This document shows positions 8,314 to 15,513 of a stretch of DNA of 29,507 nt, piece by piece (within the stretch, counting starts at the first letter, position 1; every line of letters begins with the position of its first letter). The position numbers and the translations under genes are program-made. This DNA is from Syntrophaceae bacterium UBA2208. GTDB taxonomy: Bacteria > Desulfobacterota > BSN033 > UBA1163. Under the pieces are notes generated by a model that saw nothing but the letters and a program-made list of their open reading frames with translations, did not search any database and was not told where the DNA came from. The stretch lies in assembly GCA_002327885.1 (NCBI GenBank), contig DCUS01000245.1:1-29507 (forward strand), in the 5' to 3' direction.

Positions 8314-9186
8314 TCACAATCCAAATTGGTCAAGGAGACCGGGGACTAACTTCTCCCATCCAATGGGGATGATCTGAATCCCTTGGGCAAGGGGCCTCAG
8401 TGCCCTCATCAGTTCTCCGGCGATCTCCACACTTCCTTTTTGCTTATCCGAAGCCTTCATCAGTTTATCAATGATGGAATCCGGGATAGAAGACCCCTCC
8501 ACATGTTTGTTGATATATCGGGCCATACCGACCGATTTGAGCAGAGTTATGCCGGCGATGATGGGAACCTTGAAGTGCGCCATTTTTTTTGTAAAGGCCT
8601 CAAAGAGACTGACATCATAGATCGAACTGGTAAAGAAAAAATCGGCTCCCGCACGAATCTTTTTCTCTAAGTCCATGATCTCTAAGTCGAGGATATGTCC
8701 TTTTGCCCCTGCATTGACATAGGCGCCCACATAAAACTGGAGTTTTCCCTGGAGATCATTTCCCATGAGGTCATAACCCTCTTGGAGGCGCTTGACGGCA
8801 CCCAGCAGACCGATCGGATCGATATCGAAGACAGGTTTGGCTTCGAAATGATCTCCGACAGAAGGATGGTCCCCCTGGAGGATTAAGATATTCTCGAGAC
8901 CCAAAGCGGATGCATTGAGGAGTTCGGATTGGAGGGCTAATCGATTTCGATCGCTACAGGAGATGTTGAGGATGGATTCAATTCCCTTCTCTTTTAGCAG
9001 AGTGCATACCGAGAGAGATCCAATCCTCATGATCGCATTCTGAAGCTCAGGGATATTGATCGCATCAACCCGTCCCCGAAGGGGTTCAGCATTTTCAAAG
9101 AGTTCGGTAAGGTCATTGCCTTTGGGCGGCTGAAGTTCCGTGATGACGACGAATTTGCCAGATTCTAATCGTTCCTTGAATGACAT
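8314..9186 (-). CDS. metF: Methylenetetrahydrofolate reductase-family protein, second copy
   Basis: A 290-residue TIM-barrel protein of the MetF family: VITELQPPKG near the N terminus (keeping the Glu equivalent to E. coli Glu28), ILQGDHPSVGDH in the middle, and IIAGITLLKSVGMARYI. It is the first gene after the promoter at 9428-9457 and precedes a histidine kinase and hdrCBA. The start is ATG at 9186 with AGAGAGGAG upstream. Odd point: where the window's other MetF has QTQCIYD, this one has FTSSIYD, so the glutamine aligned with the folate-binding Gln of E. coli MetF is a serine. It may be a divergent reductase or have a different substrate. There is no MetV gene in this unit. Confidence 0.82.
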   Translation of the reverse strand: MSFKERLESGKFVVITELQPPKGNDLTELFENAEPLRGRVDAINIPELQNAIMRIGSLSVCTLLKEKGIESILNISCSDRNRLALQSELLNASALGLENILILQGDHPSVGDHFEAKPVFDIDPIGLLGAVKRLQEGYDLMGNDLQGKLQFYVGAYVNAGAKGHILDLEIMDLEKKIRAGADFFFTSSIYDVSLFEAFTKKMAHFKVPIIAGITLLKSVGMARYINKHVEGSSIPDSIIDKLMKASDKQKGSVEIAGELMRALRPLAQGIQIIPIGWEKLVPGLLDQFGL

Positions 9187-9421
9187 CGTTTTTCTCCTCT
9201 CTCCCCACCTTGGGGGAGGTCATTACCCAACCCTCTCAGTGATCACCTCGACCGTCCGGCTTCGCCCGATGAGGATCCGATGACCCCTTTGAACAAGAGG
9301 ATAGGGTTAAACCATAGGATTCGCTCCAGAATGAGCACACTCCCCTCTCTCGCCAATACTCTGATTTTTAAAATCGATTGCCCAATAGAACTAATATTTT
9401 TGGGGCATAAGAAATGAAAGT
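9187..9421 (-). promoter_or_regulatory. Long potentially structured 5' leader of metF2
   Basis: About 235 nt separate the predicted transcription start from metF2. Paired segments visible on the minus strand: TGCCC/GGGCA (9407-9403 with 9383-9379), GATTTT/AAAATC (9375-9363), GGTCAT/ATGACC (9285-9280 with 9223-9218) and CTCCCC/GGGGAG (9218-9213 with 9206-9201), the last directly before the SD. I did not recognise a known riboswitch class. No credible ORF is seen here. Confidence 0.35.
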
Positions 9422-9427
9422 TGAAGA

Positions 9428-9457
9428 ATTATATAACCCTGGCCAAAGATGTGTCAA
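9428..9457 (-). promoter_or_regulatory. Sigma-70-type promoter for metF2-kinase-hdrCBA
   Basis: On the minus strand TTGACA (9457-9452) is followed after 18 bp by TATAAT (9433-9428), both perfect consensus boxes. A TATA extension allows a 16-bp spacing as well. Predicted start is near 9421. It lies in the only long gap between the acs unit and metF2. Confidence 0.75.
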
Positions 9458-9575
9458 GGTTAATGCTTCGTTCATTCAGATTCTTGAAATAAATAAGCTT
9501 ATCCGCTGACCTGACAGAAGTCCTTTTTAAAAATTCTCCCCCTTCGGAAGATTTATTGGAAGAAAATATAAGTCG

Positions 9576-9593
9576 CCCCCGCTGAGAGGGGGG
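9576..9593 (-). terminator. Possible terminator after metV
   Basis: About 43 bp past the metV stop, the minus strand has C-run and G-run arms (5 bp, 7-base loop), followed by CGACTTATATTTTC. The T-rich stretch is imperfect and begins several bases after the stem, so this is a plausible but weak intrinsic terminator for the acs unit. Confidence 0.4.
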
Positions 9594-9635
9594 ATGTTTT
9601 TCAGGGTAAGAGGTCTCCTTCTTCAGTAAGACAAT

Positions 9636-10310
9636 TTATTTTGCATATCTTTTCTTATAGGCTTCCTGAACCAGGGTTCCCTGCGTTTGATTTTTCCATT
9701 CCCTTGCCGGTTTCACCTTCAGGATGTTTTCTAACCTGTTTTGTTCCTTCAATCGTTTATGAATTTCAAACCAGGCACAGGGAGTGTCTTTGCTGACCTC
9801 GCATTTCCCTTCTCGAGAAGTTCCCCCGCAAGGCCCATTGAAAAGACTTTTGGCACATCTTGTCACAGGGCATATCCCTCCTGTCTCGCCCAAGACGCAC
9901 TCTCTGCAGGTGCGGCAATTTTCCTCAAACCACCCAATATCTCGGTCTACGCCGACGAAAACGGTATTTAAAGCGGGAAAGACTGGCTTCGCAGGATATC
10001 GATCCGCAAGGAACTGAACGCCTGCCCCACAAGCCATCGATAACAAGGCATCATAGGTCTTTACCATTTCATCCAATTCCGAAAAGAAATCGGCGTTGCA
10101 TTGCCGTTCAATCGTGAACCCATCCACCTGTAATGGGATCCCCTCCTGTTTGGAAGCCATTTGGAGTTCTTCATTCAGAATTCCGACTTCCCTCTGGCCG
10201 CCAGCCATACAAATGGACGTGCAGCCTCCACAACCCACATTTAAAACCTTCCTGAAGCTCTTGATCATTTCCTTAATCTCTTCAAAAGGTTTTCTTTCCC
10301 CGACAATCAT
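9636..10310 (-). CDS. metV: MetV-like partner of methylene-THF reductase
   Basis: A 224-residue cysteine-rich protein of the MTHFR C-terminal/MetV family. N-terminal motif VGCGGCTSICMAGG is followed by a flavodoxin-like middle and a C-terminal cysteine cluster (CRTCRECV, GICPVTRC, NGPCGGT, GKCEV). In acetogens MetV binds MetF and feeds it electrons. The start is ATG at 10310 with GGAGGGG upstream; an in-frame ATG at 10361 would add 17 basic residues unlike the family and has no SD. It is the last gene of the acs unit, separated from metF1 by three electron-transfer genes, an unusual arrangement. Confidence 0.88.
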   Translation of the reverse strand: MIVGERKPFEEIKEMIKSFRKVLNVGCGGCTSICMAGGQREVGILNEELQMASKQEGIPLQVDGFTIERQCNADFFSELDEMVKTYDALLSMACGAGVQFLADRYPAKPVFPALNTVFVGVDRDIGWFEENCRTCRECVLGETGGICPVTRCAKSLFNGPCGGTSREGKCEVSKDTPCAWFEIHKRLKEQNRLENILKVKPAREWKNQTQGTLVQEAYKKRYAK

Positions 10311-10406
10311 TTTTCCCCTCCAGCTACGCTGATACCATCGATTCAAAAAGCGAGATTTCAAAGATATTTTTAAAATCTGTGTAATCTTGTTTGGTAATCT
10401 GCGTCA

Positions 10407-10814
10407 TCATTTTTTAATATGGCATTCTCCACAAAATCGAGGGCCTGTCTTTTTCTTTTCTTTCTGGGCCTTCGTATGACAACCCATACATTGATTGTGA
10501 AAAGCCTCTTCCAGATTGATCCGAAACGTCGGACCATGGCAAGCGGAACAACGGATATCCTGATTTCCTTCCTCGAGTTTACTCTCGTCCAGGATGTTTT
10601 TTCCGTTTTCATAAATGTGATGGCAGTCCTTGCAGGACAGATCGACTTCGACATGTTTGTTATGAGGAAAGGTCACCGCAGGTCGTGTTTTCCGTCCCGA
10701 GACCTTTGCGTTGTCAATGACCATCTTATCTGTCTGGGCTCTGAGGGGAGACCCGGTAAAAACCAGAAGGCCCACCACCGTGATCATCAGAACCCTGCGG
10801 CAATTTATTTTCAT
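10407..10814 (-). CDS. Exported tetraheme class III cytochrome c (TmcA/c3-like)
   Basis: A 135-residue precursor. Residues 1-26 form a signal peptide (basic start, VLMITVVGLLVF core, cleavage near LRA-QT). The mature part has four CxxCH heme motifs (CKDCH, CSACH, CMGCH, CGECH) and upstream histidines in FPHNKH, as in cytochrome c3. It should act in the periplasm. An SD AAGGAGAAAGG precedes the ATG. It follows the Fe-S protein by 33 bp and precedes metV by 96 bp. The trio resembles Tmc-type complexes of sulfate reducers, so this is its likely periplasmic electron carrier (inference). Confidence 0.88.
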   Translation of the reverse strand: MKINCRRVLMITVVGLLVFTGSPLRAQTDKMVIDNAKVSGRKTRPAVTFPHNKHVEVDLSCKDCHHIYENGKNILDESKLEEGNQDIRCSACHGPTFRINLEEAFHNQCMGCHTKAQKEKKKTGPRFCGECHIKK

Positions 10815-10847
10815 CCCCTTTCTCCTTCAGAAGAAACCATTTTCTAA

Positions 10848-11249
10848 TTACAGCCAGCTTTCCGAAGAAACCTCGTCAAGCTGAGGGTAGACGTCCTGAG
10901 ACCTCAGGATGCTTCGGGCAAAAGCTATCATGCTGGGAATATGAATTCCAATAGGACAATAACAACGGCCACAAAGCACACAGTTTCTCCAAACGATTCC
11001 CTTGATCTCCGACAAATACTTTCGGTCCACCTTCCCTCTTTTTTTATATAATTTGCCCAAAGAATGAATCGCCTTATAAGAGGGCATGTATTGAGGATCT
11101 TTGTTGTGTGCCATATAGAGGAAACAGCTTTCCGCGCAAAGACTGCAATGAGCGCAATGAGACAGGTATCGTTTCATTTTGCCTTTTCTTCGATTCAGCA
11201 TCTCTTGGATCTTTTTTGTGTCAATGGGTTTCGTTTCCTGATTAGACAT
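10848..11249 (-). CDS. Small 4Fe-4S dicluster protein, HdrC/TmcB-like
   Basis: A 133-residue protein with two 4Fe-4S motifs, CAHCSLCAESC near residue 32 and CVLCGRCYCPIGIH near residue 92 (in the second, proline follows the fourth cysteine directly). It resembles HdrC or the ferredoxin half of TmcB/HmcF but lacks the CCG domain those longer proteins carry. No signal peptide is seen, so it is probably cytoplasmic, docked on the membrane protein encoded 30 bp upstream. SD CGGAGAA precedes the ATG. Likely role: electron transfer between the cytoplasmic MetFV reductase and the membrane heme protein (inference). Confidence 0.8.
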   Translation of the reverse strand: MSNQETKPIDTKKIQEMLNRRKGKMKRYLSHCAHCSLCAESCFLYMAHNKDPQYMPSYKAIHSLGKLYKKRGKVDRKYLSEIKGIVWRNCVLCGRCYCPIGIHIPSMIAFARSILRSQDVYPQLDEVSSESWL

Positions 11250-11279
11250 ACGATTCTCCGTGTCGCAATTTCCTGATCC

Positions 11280-11939
11280 CTACCAGGTTCGGGCCCCCTT
11301 TGCGAAACTGTACTCCCCTCCGATCAGGAAACGATAGAGGAAGAAAAAGAGCATGTGTCCGAGTTTCGTAAATGGAACGGCAATGAGCATGACTTCTCCC
11401 GATAGAATGTGAAGCGTGATCACCGTATCATAATGAAACCACTGGTGGTAGGCGAGATACCCTGTCAGGAATGGGGCCGCCGCGATGAACAGAATCACAT
11501 AGTCATAGACGGTTGTGATGGCACGGACCCGGGACAGAAACAGACGGCGAGCCAGGAAAAAAGCGACGCAAATCAAAACGACCAGGGTCAAAATATCGGC
11601 GATGCATTCCGGCAGGCTCCAAAGACTAAAACCCCAGGATTGATCCAAAAGGATGTTGTGCCCGAGAAGAAAAATGGGGACGATGATCAGACAGACATGA
11701 AAGATAGACGTCATGATGGTCATTGCCGGATCTGTTTTCCACAGGGTTCCATTGAGGGAGGCCACGCATAAAGCGATCCATTGCCCCGCCGTTTTCTTTT
11801 CAGGCTTTCCTTCCAGAGGAGGGTAAACCCATTCCTTTTTTTCCGTCAATTTAAAGAATTGGATGAATTGGAATACCAGCCCTAAAATAAATACAACAAA
11901 AGCAATCGGTATTAATGGTCCCCGAATGAAATCGTACAT
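11280..11939 (-). CDS. Membrane cytochrome b-type subunit, TmcC/HdrE/NarI-like
   Basis: A 219-residue integral membrane protein with about five helices: FIRGPLIPIAFVVFILGLVF near the start, IFHVCLIIVPIFLLGH, ADILTLVVLICVAFFLA, YVILFIAAAPFLTGYLAYH and GEVMLIAVPFTKLGHMLFFF. Histidines in helices 2, 4 and 5 are placed as heme b ligands in the NarI/DsrM/HdrE/TmcC group. The start is ATG at 11939 with AAGGAGAGG; a TTG at 11960 is in frame but lacks an SD. It heads a three-gene set with a 4Fe-4S protein and a tetraheme cytochrome, placed between metF1 and metV. It may exchange electrons with quinone or periplasmic cytochrome. Confidence 0.82.
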   Translation of the reverse strand: MYDFIRGPLIPIAFVVFILGLVFQFIQFFKLTEKKEWVYPPLEGKPEKKTAGQWIALCVASLNGTLWKTDPAMTIMTSIFHVCLIIVPIFLLGHNILLDQSWGFSLWSLPECIADILTLVVLICVAFFLARRLFLSRVRAITTVYDYVILFIAAAPFLTGYLAYHQWFHYDTVITLHILSGEVMLIAVPFTKLGHMLFFFLYRFLIGGEYSFAKGARTW

Positions 11940-11973
11940 GAACCTCTCCTTGACGTGCAATTCAGAATCAGCA

Positions 11974-12028
11974 ACGGAGTCCGGAGTTCGTAATTCGGAG
12001 TCTCCGAACTAAATTTCTCCGAACTAAA
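11974..12028. repeat. Heptad repeats, palindrome and 15-bp direct repeat in metF1-tmcC gap
   Basis: Four 7-bp units ACGGAGT, CCGGAGT, TCGTAAT, TCGGAGT run from 11974 to 12001. The last overlaps a palindrome TTCGGAG-T-CTCCGAA (11994-12008). TCTCCGAACTAAA then occurs twice at 15-bp spacing (12001 and 12016). No coding potential. It fills most of the 96-bp gap. Confidence 0.6.
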
Positions 12029-12035
12029 CTACCAA

Positions 12036-12953
12036 TTAAACCGGGGGCCTGGGCAATAGTTTTGCACGTTCTGCAATTTCCGGGACCCTGTGTTCCCATT
12101 CAATGGCCATGAGGTGAATCCCATGAACCCCCTTCATCTCTTTTAACTCCTCAATCTGTTCAACACAGATCTTAATTCCTTCTTCGGCCGCTTTTTTTGC
12201 CTGCACAATCCGATCAATGATTTCGTCAGGGATGATGATGCCGGAGACATTCTTCGCCATGTATCGAGCCATACCTCCTGATTTGAGAGGGGTGATTCCA
12301 GCCAAAATTTTAATCTTTTCGGTCAATCCCATATCGTTGGCCTGTTTGATCCATTCCCTGAACCTTTTCATGTCATAAATGCATTGCGTTTGAATAAAGT
12401 CTGCACCCGCATTAATTTTTTTTGCCAGACGATGGACACGAAATTCGAAAGGTTCAGCAAACGGGTTGGCGGCAGCGCCGATGAATATCTGGGGGGGCTC
12501 ATCGATGTCATCCCCATTCAGAAATTTTTTATTGTCTCGCATCCCCTTCACCATGCTGATCAACTGGATGGAATCGATATCGAAAACCCCTTTGGTCAGA
12601 GGGTGATTCCCAAATTGCTGGTGGTCACCCGACAGGCAAAGCATATTCCGGATACCATGTGCGTAAGCTCCTAAAATATCGCTCTGCATGGCAATGCGAT
12701 TACGGTCCCGGCAAACCATCTGATAATTGGGCTCCAACCCTTCCTGAAGAACAACCAGAGAAGCTCCCCAACTCGACATCCGCACCACAGCGGTTTGGTT
12801 ATCGGTGATGTTTACCGCATCGGTAATCCCCTTTAGGAAACTTGCTTTTTTTCTGATCGCCTCAACATTCGCCCCCTGCGGCGGGCCAAGTTCACCGGTA
12901 AAAGCGAAATGTCCAGCCTCAAGTACCTTTTCAAGACGGCTTCCTGATTTCAT
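12036..12953 (-). CDS. metF: 5,10-methylenetetrahydrofolate reductase
   Basis: A 305-residue MetF of the acetogen type. Motifs: FTGELGPPQG with the catalytic Glu, NITDNQTAVVRMSS, CRDRNRIAMQSDILGA, SGDHQQFGNHPLTKGVFDID, QTQCIYDMKRF with the folate-binding Gln retained, and ILAGITPLKSGGMARYM. It reduces methylene-THF to methyl-THF using FAD, in the methyl branch. The start is ATG at 12953 with TGAGGAA 8 nt upstream; an in-frame TTG at 12971 is less likely. It follows acsE by 140 bp. Its expected partner MetV is encoded downstream, beyond three electron-transfer genes. Confidence 0.92.
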   Translation of the reverse strand: MKSGSRLEKVLEAGHFAFTGELGPPQGANVEAIRKKASFLKGITDAVNITDNQTAVVRMSSWGASLVVLQEGLEPNYQMVCRDRNRIAMQSDILGAYAHGIRNMLCLSGDHQQFGNHPLTKGVFDIDSIQLISMVKGMRDNKKFLNGDDIDEPPQIFIGAAANPFAEPFEFRVHRLAKKINAGADFIQTQCIYDMKRFREWIKQANDMGLTEKIKILAGITPLKSGGMARYMAKNVSGIIIPDEIIDRIVQAKKAAEEGIKICVEQIEELKEMKGVHGIHLMAIEWEHRVPEIAERAKLLPRPPV

Positions 12954-13047
12954 AAGCAGTTCCTCATTCAAAAGAAATAGAATTTATTCATTCTGTCCGC
13001 AAAAAGCAGGCAAACGACCCCCTTCGCAATAGAAATTCAAAAATGGC

Positions 13048-13074
13048 AAGCAAAGGGTTTGCTTCAGGCTGAAG
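13048..13074 (-). terminator. Adjacent hairpins after acsE; weak terminator or processing site
   Basis: AAGCAAA and TTTGCTT form a perfect 7-bp stem with a 3-base loop (13048-13064), and CTTCA/TGAAG form a second overlapping stem (13062-13074). On the minus strand the first stem is followed by GCCATTTTTG. The stem is AT-rich, so termination would be partial at best. The rest of the 140-bp acsE-metF1 gap shows nothing further. Confidence 0.35.
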
Positions 13075-13093
13075 TTTCAAAAAAACCGAATGA

Positions 13094-13996
13094 TTAAAGT
13101 TCCAACCACGAATCAGAGTAAAGAGCTTTAGCGATCAACACTCTGGTGGTTTTTACATAATCGGCTTCTTCTTTACTCAAGGATTTGAGATCAACCTCTT
13201 CCCCATCCATAACACGGTAGACGAGTTTTCGGAGATCAGATCGTCCCCCCGAAGCAAATTTCTTGAGATCCTCGTCAAAGGCATCCACAATCGCAGAAGC
13301 CATGCCATACCTTTCGAGCATCATCATATAAGTCTGATTGAGGATGGGTCTCAGGTGCTCTGGGGCGCCATTGGAAACGTTGGAAAGACCGCAGGTCGAT
13401 CTCATCCCGGGATGTACCTCCTGAAGGTCCTTAAACATTTTCATAAATTCAACGCAGCTGGGGACCTGAACCTGACTCTGAGGACTGGTCACGGGGGTGA
13501 CGATGGGGTCCATCCATACATCCTCACCGGGAATCCCAAATTCTAAGCATTTTTGCATTAATTCCGCGGCGAGGACTCCTCTCTCATCTGCATCACGGGG
13601 AAGCCCGGAGGGGCCCCAGAGAAGGGCGACAAGACCGGCATTATACTTCTGAGCCAAAGGAAACTTCACGTCCATACTTTCTGGGCGGGCCATGATCGAA
13701 TTGATGACAGCTTTTCCCTTTTTATTTTTATAAGCCTTGAGCCCCGCCTCAATGGCTTCCGCATTGATCGTGTCGAGGTAAAGTGGAGTATCGACCACCT
13801 CTTGGACGGTCTTAACCACCCACTCCATCAACTCTCCTCCGCCCTTGCGGGCCGGTCCGAGATTGATATCAATGAAATCAACGCCTGCTTTGGCCTCAGC
13901 AATGGCCAACTCCTGAATGGGCTTAGGATCTCTATCCTTCATTGCAGCCCCAATCTTCTTAACCATCACATTAAGATTTTCTCCAACACGTAACAT
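13094..13996 (-). CDS. acsE: Methyl-THF:corrinoid iron-sulfur protein methyltransferase
   Basis: A 300-residue pterin-binding TIM-barrel protein. Motifs: RVGENLN, DFIDINLGPARKGG, PLYLDTINAEAIEAGL, AVINSIMARPE, MDPIVTPVT and GLSNVSNGAP (the family's active-site Asn region). It passes the methyl group from methyl-THF to Co(I) of AcsCD. Of two in-frame ATGs (14002 and 13996), the second has AAGGAG at 7 nt and is chosen; the first sits only 1 nt from the SD. It follows acsC by 73 bp, in line with direct use of that protein. Confidence 0.93.
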   Translation of the reverse strand: MLRVGENLNVMVKKIGAAMKDRDPKPIQELAIAEAKAGVDFIDINLGPARKGGGELMEWVVKTVQEVVDTPLYLDTINAEAIEAGLKAYKNKKGKAVINSIMARPESMDVKFPLAQKYNAGLVALLWGPSGLPRDADERGVLAAELMQKCLEFGIPGEDVWMDPIVTPVTSPQSQVQVPSCVEFMKMFKDLQEVHPGMRSTCGLSNVSNGAPEHLRPILNQTYMMMLERYGMASAIVDAFDEDLKKFASGGRSDLRKLVYRVMDGEEVDLKSLSKEEADYVKTTRVLIAKALYSDSWLEL

Positions 13997-14069
13997 AACC
14001 ATGCTCCTTTCAAAATAAACTTTTCACAAGGGCGGAAACACTCATGCCTGCGACTCAACTATTTTAGAA

Positions 14070-15416
14070 TTAAGCTCCCATTTTAAGAAAGGCGGGTAGG
14101 TGGGCAGCCTCTCTCGGTCCGATTTTAACTTCCCATCCAGCTCCCAGTTCTTCCTCGAGGTCTCCACTCACGGCGGCAACGGCTCCAGGGATGACCACAC
14201 GGCGATGTTTGACTTTTTCCGTGATGCCGCTCTTTTTGATGAAGGCTCCGATCGCATCGCCTACGAATTTCCCGGCCGCCCATGCCGTCAGAACGGAAAG
14301 GCCTTCGGTATCCATGACCAGCAGCCAGCTCGCCACCCGACTCGCCTCAACCTCACCGGAGACAATAAAATAGGTGAGAGAGAAATTGGTGGTGATTAAG
14401 ACCGGAGAATCCTCTGTTGGCGTGCCAATGGGATAGACTCCCTGTTGCATCATCATCGGTCGCTGGGGATCGGTATAAATGTTCAACCGTTCTACGAGAA
14501 GAGGAAAAAGGGATTCGCCCTGGAAGTCAGATAGAACGATGATCCCTGCATATTTTGATATGAAAGTTGCCGCAATCAATGCTTCCTTTAAAGGGTCTTT
14601 CGTCATTTCACAGGGGAAGGTGATCGTTGGAAATCCAAGAGAACGGTTTTTTTGGTTGAGAGCGGCTCGCCGGATATAAATTTGATCTTCAAATGCTTTG
14701 CGAAGTGTCCTCGATCCAGAATCGAGTACAAGGTCTTTTAACCCTGTTTTGGTCAGTTTGTCAGAAAGTGCGATCAATGTATCAAGATTATCGGCTTTGG
14801 CCGCCAATGGGCATTTATTCTCCTTGGCCAGATTGGCTAAGGCATCGGTATTGCCATTGGTGGCTGCATAGATCAATGGAACACGATCGGCACAAGCCTT
14901 CACCCCCGCGGTCAGGGCCTCCACCTTGTCGCCCATCAGGATAAGGGCTGCGTCCGTTTCCCCCGTCACCTTTTTGACCAGGGTTTCAAATTTTGCAGGG
15001 TCGCCCGAATCATTCTTGACCGCAACCAACTCTGGGCGCAGGGTGAGGCCGACCCTTTCATATTTTAACTCCTTGAATCGTGTCAACCTGGCGTTCACTT
15101 CAGCCTCTGGCATGCTATCACTGATCAGAATGGCCAGACCGGGTTTGTTGACAAAAGTTTTCTCATGGCGGAATAAAACTGTCTCCCCACCGATCTTGAC
15201 CGTATTTTCACCCGAACCTATGGAAAGAGGTCGAATGGGTGGAGCCGACGCCTCAGAGAGCATGGCTTTTGCCTCCTCAGACACATAGGGACAGGAGGCC
15301 AATTCCGCTTTCCCCGCTGCTAAGTTCATGGCAAAAGCGAGGCAGGTTGGAACGCCACACTCTCCACAATTTGTTTTCGGTAACATCTTGAAGATTTGGA
15401 TCCCTGTCAGTCCCAT
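14070..15416 (-). CDS. acsC: Corrinoid iron-sulfur protein large (gamma) subunit
   Basis: A 448-residue protein beginning MGLTGIQIFKMLPKTNCGEC. C17, C20, C25 and C42 form the N-terminal 4Fe-4S motif typical of AcsC/CdhE, which reduces the cobalt centre for reactivation. A TIM barrel and a C-terminal B12-binding region follow (AGWEVKIGPREAAHLPAFL at the end). With AcsD it carries methyl from AcsE to AcsB. The open frame extends to 15521, but the added 35 residues come from a palindrome-rich gap; ATG at 15416 has AGGAGAGG and fits the family start exactly. Confidence 0.95.
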   Translation of the reverse strand: MGLTGIQIFKMLPKTNCGECGVPTCLAFAMNLAAGKAELASCPYVSEEAKAMLSEASAPPIRPLSIGSGENTVKIGGETVLFRHEKTFVNKPGLAILISDSMPEAEVNARLTRFKELKYERVGLTLRPELVAVKNDSGDPAKFETLVKKVTGETDAALILMGDKVEALTAGVKACADRVPLIYAATNGNTDALANLAKENKCPLAAKADNLDTLIALSDKLTKTGLKDLVLDSGSRTLRKAFEDQIYIRRAALNQKNRSLGFPTITFPCEMTKDPLKEALIAATFISKYAGIIVLSDFQGESLFPLLVERLNIYTDPQRPMMMQQGVYPIGTPTEDSPVLITTNFSLTYFIVSGEVEASRVASWLLVMDTEGLSVLTAWAAGKFVGDAIGAFIKKSGITEKVKHRRVVIPGAVAAVSGDLEEELGAGWEVKIGPREAAHLPAFLKMGA

Positions 15417-15461
15417 GATTTCCTCTCCTTTCTCATTCAAATCCATCGCAAAGCGCATAAG

Positions 15462-15490
15462 GTAGGGAACGGTTTCAAACCGTTCCCTAC
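15462..15490. repeat. Perfect palindrome in acsB-acsC gap
   Basis: Two perfect 14-bp arms (GTAGGGAACGGTTT and its complement) flank a single central base. There is no T-tract after it on the minus strand, so it looks more like a REP-type palindrome or RNA-stability hairpin than a terminator. It begins 46 bp upstream of the acsC start. Confidence 0.8.
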
Positions 15491-15513
15491 GGCAGGCGCT
15501 ATCCGTATTGTCA

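Noticed and set aside
9187..9421. Cobalamin, SAM or THF riboswitch ahead of metF2
   Set aside because: I could not find the conserved cores of these classes, for example the GCCACTG B12 box.
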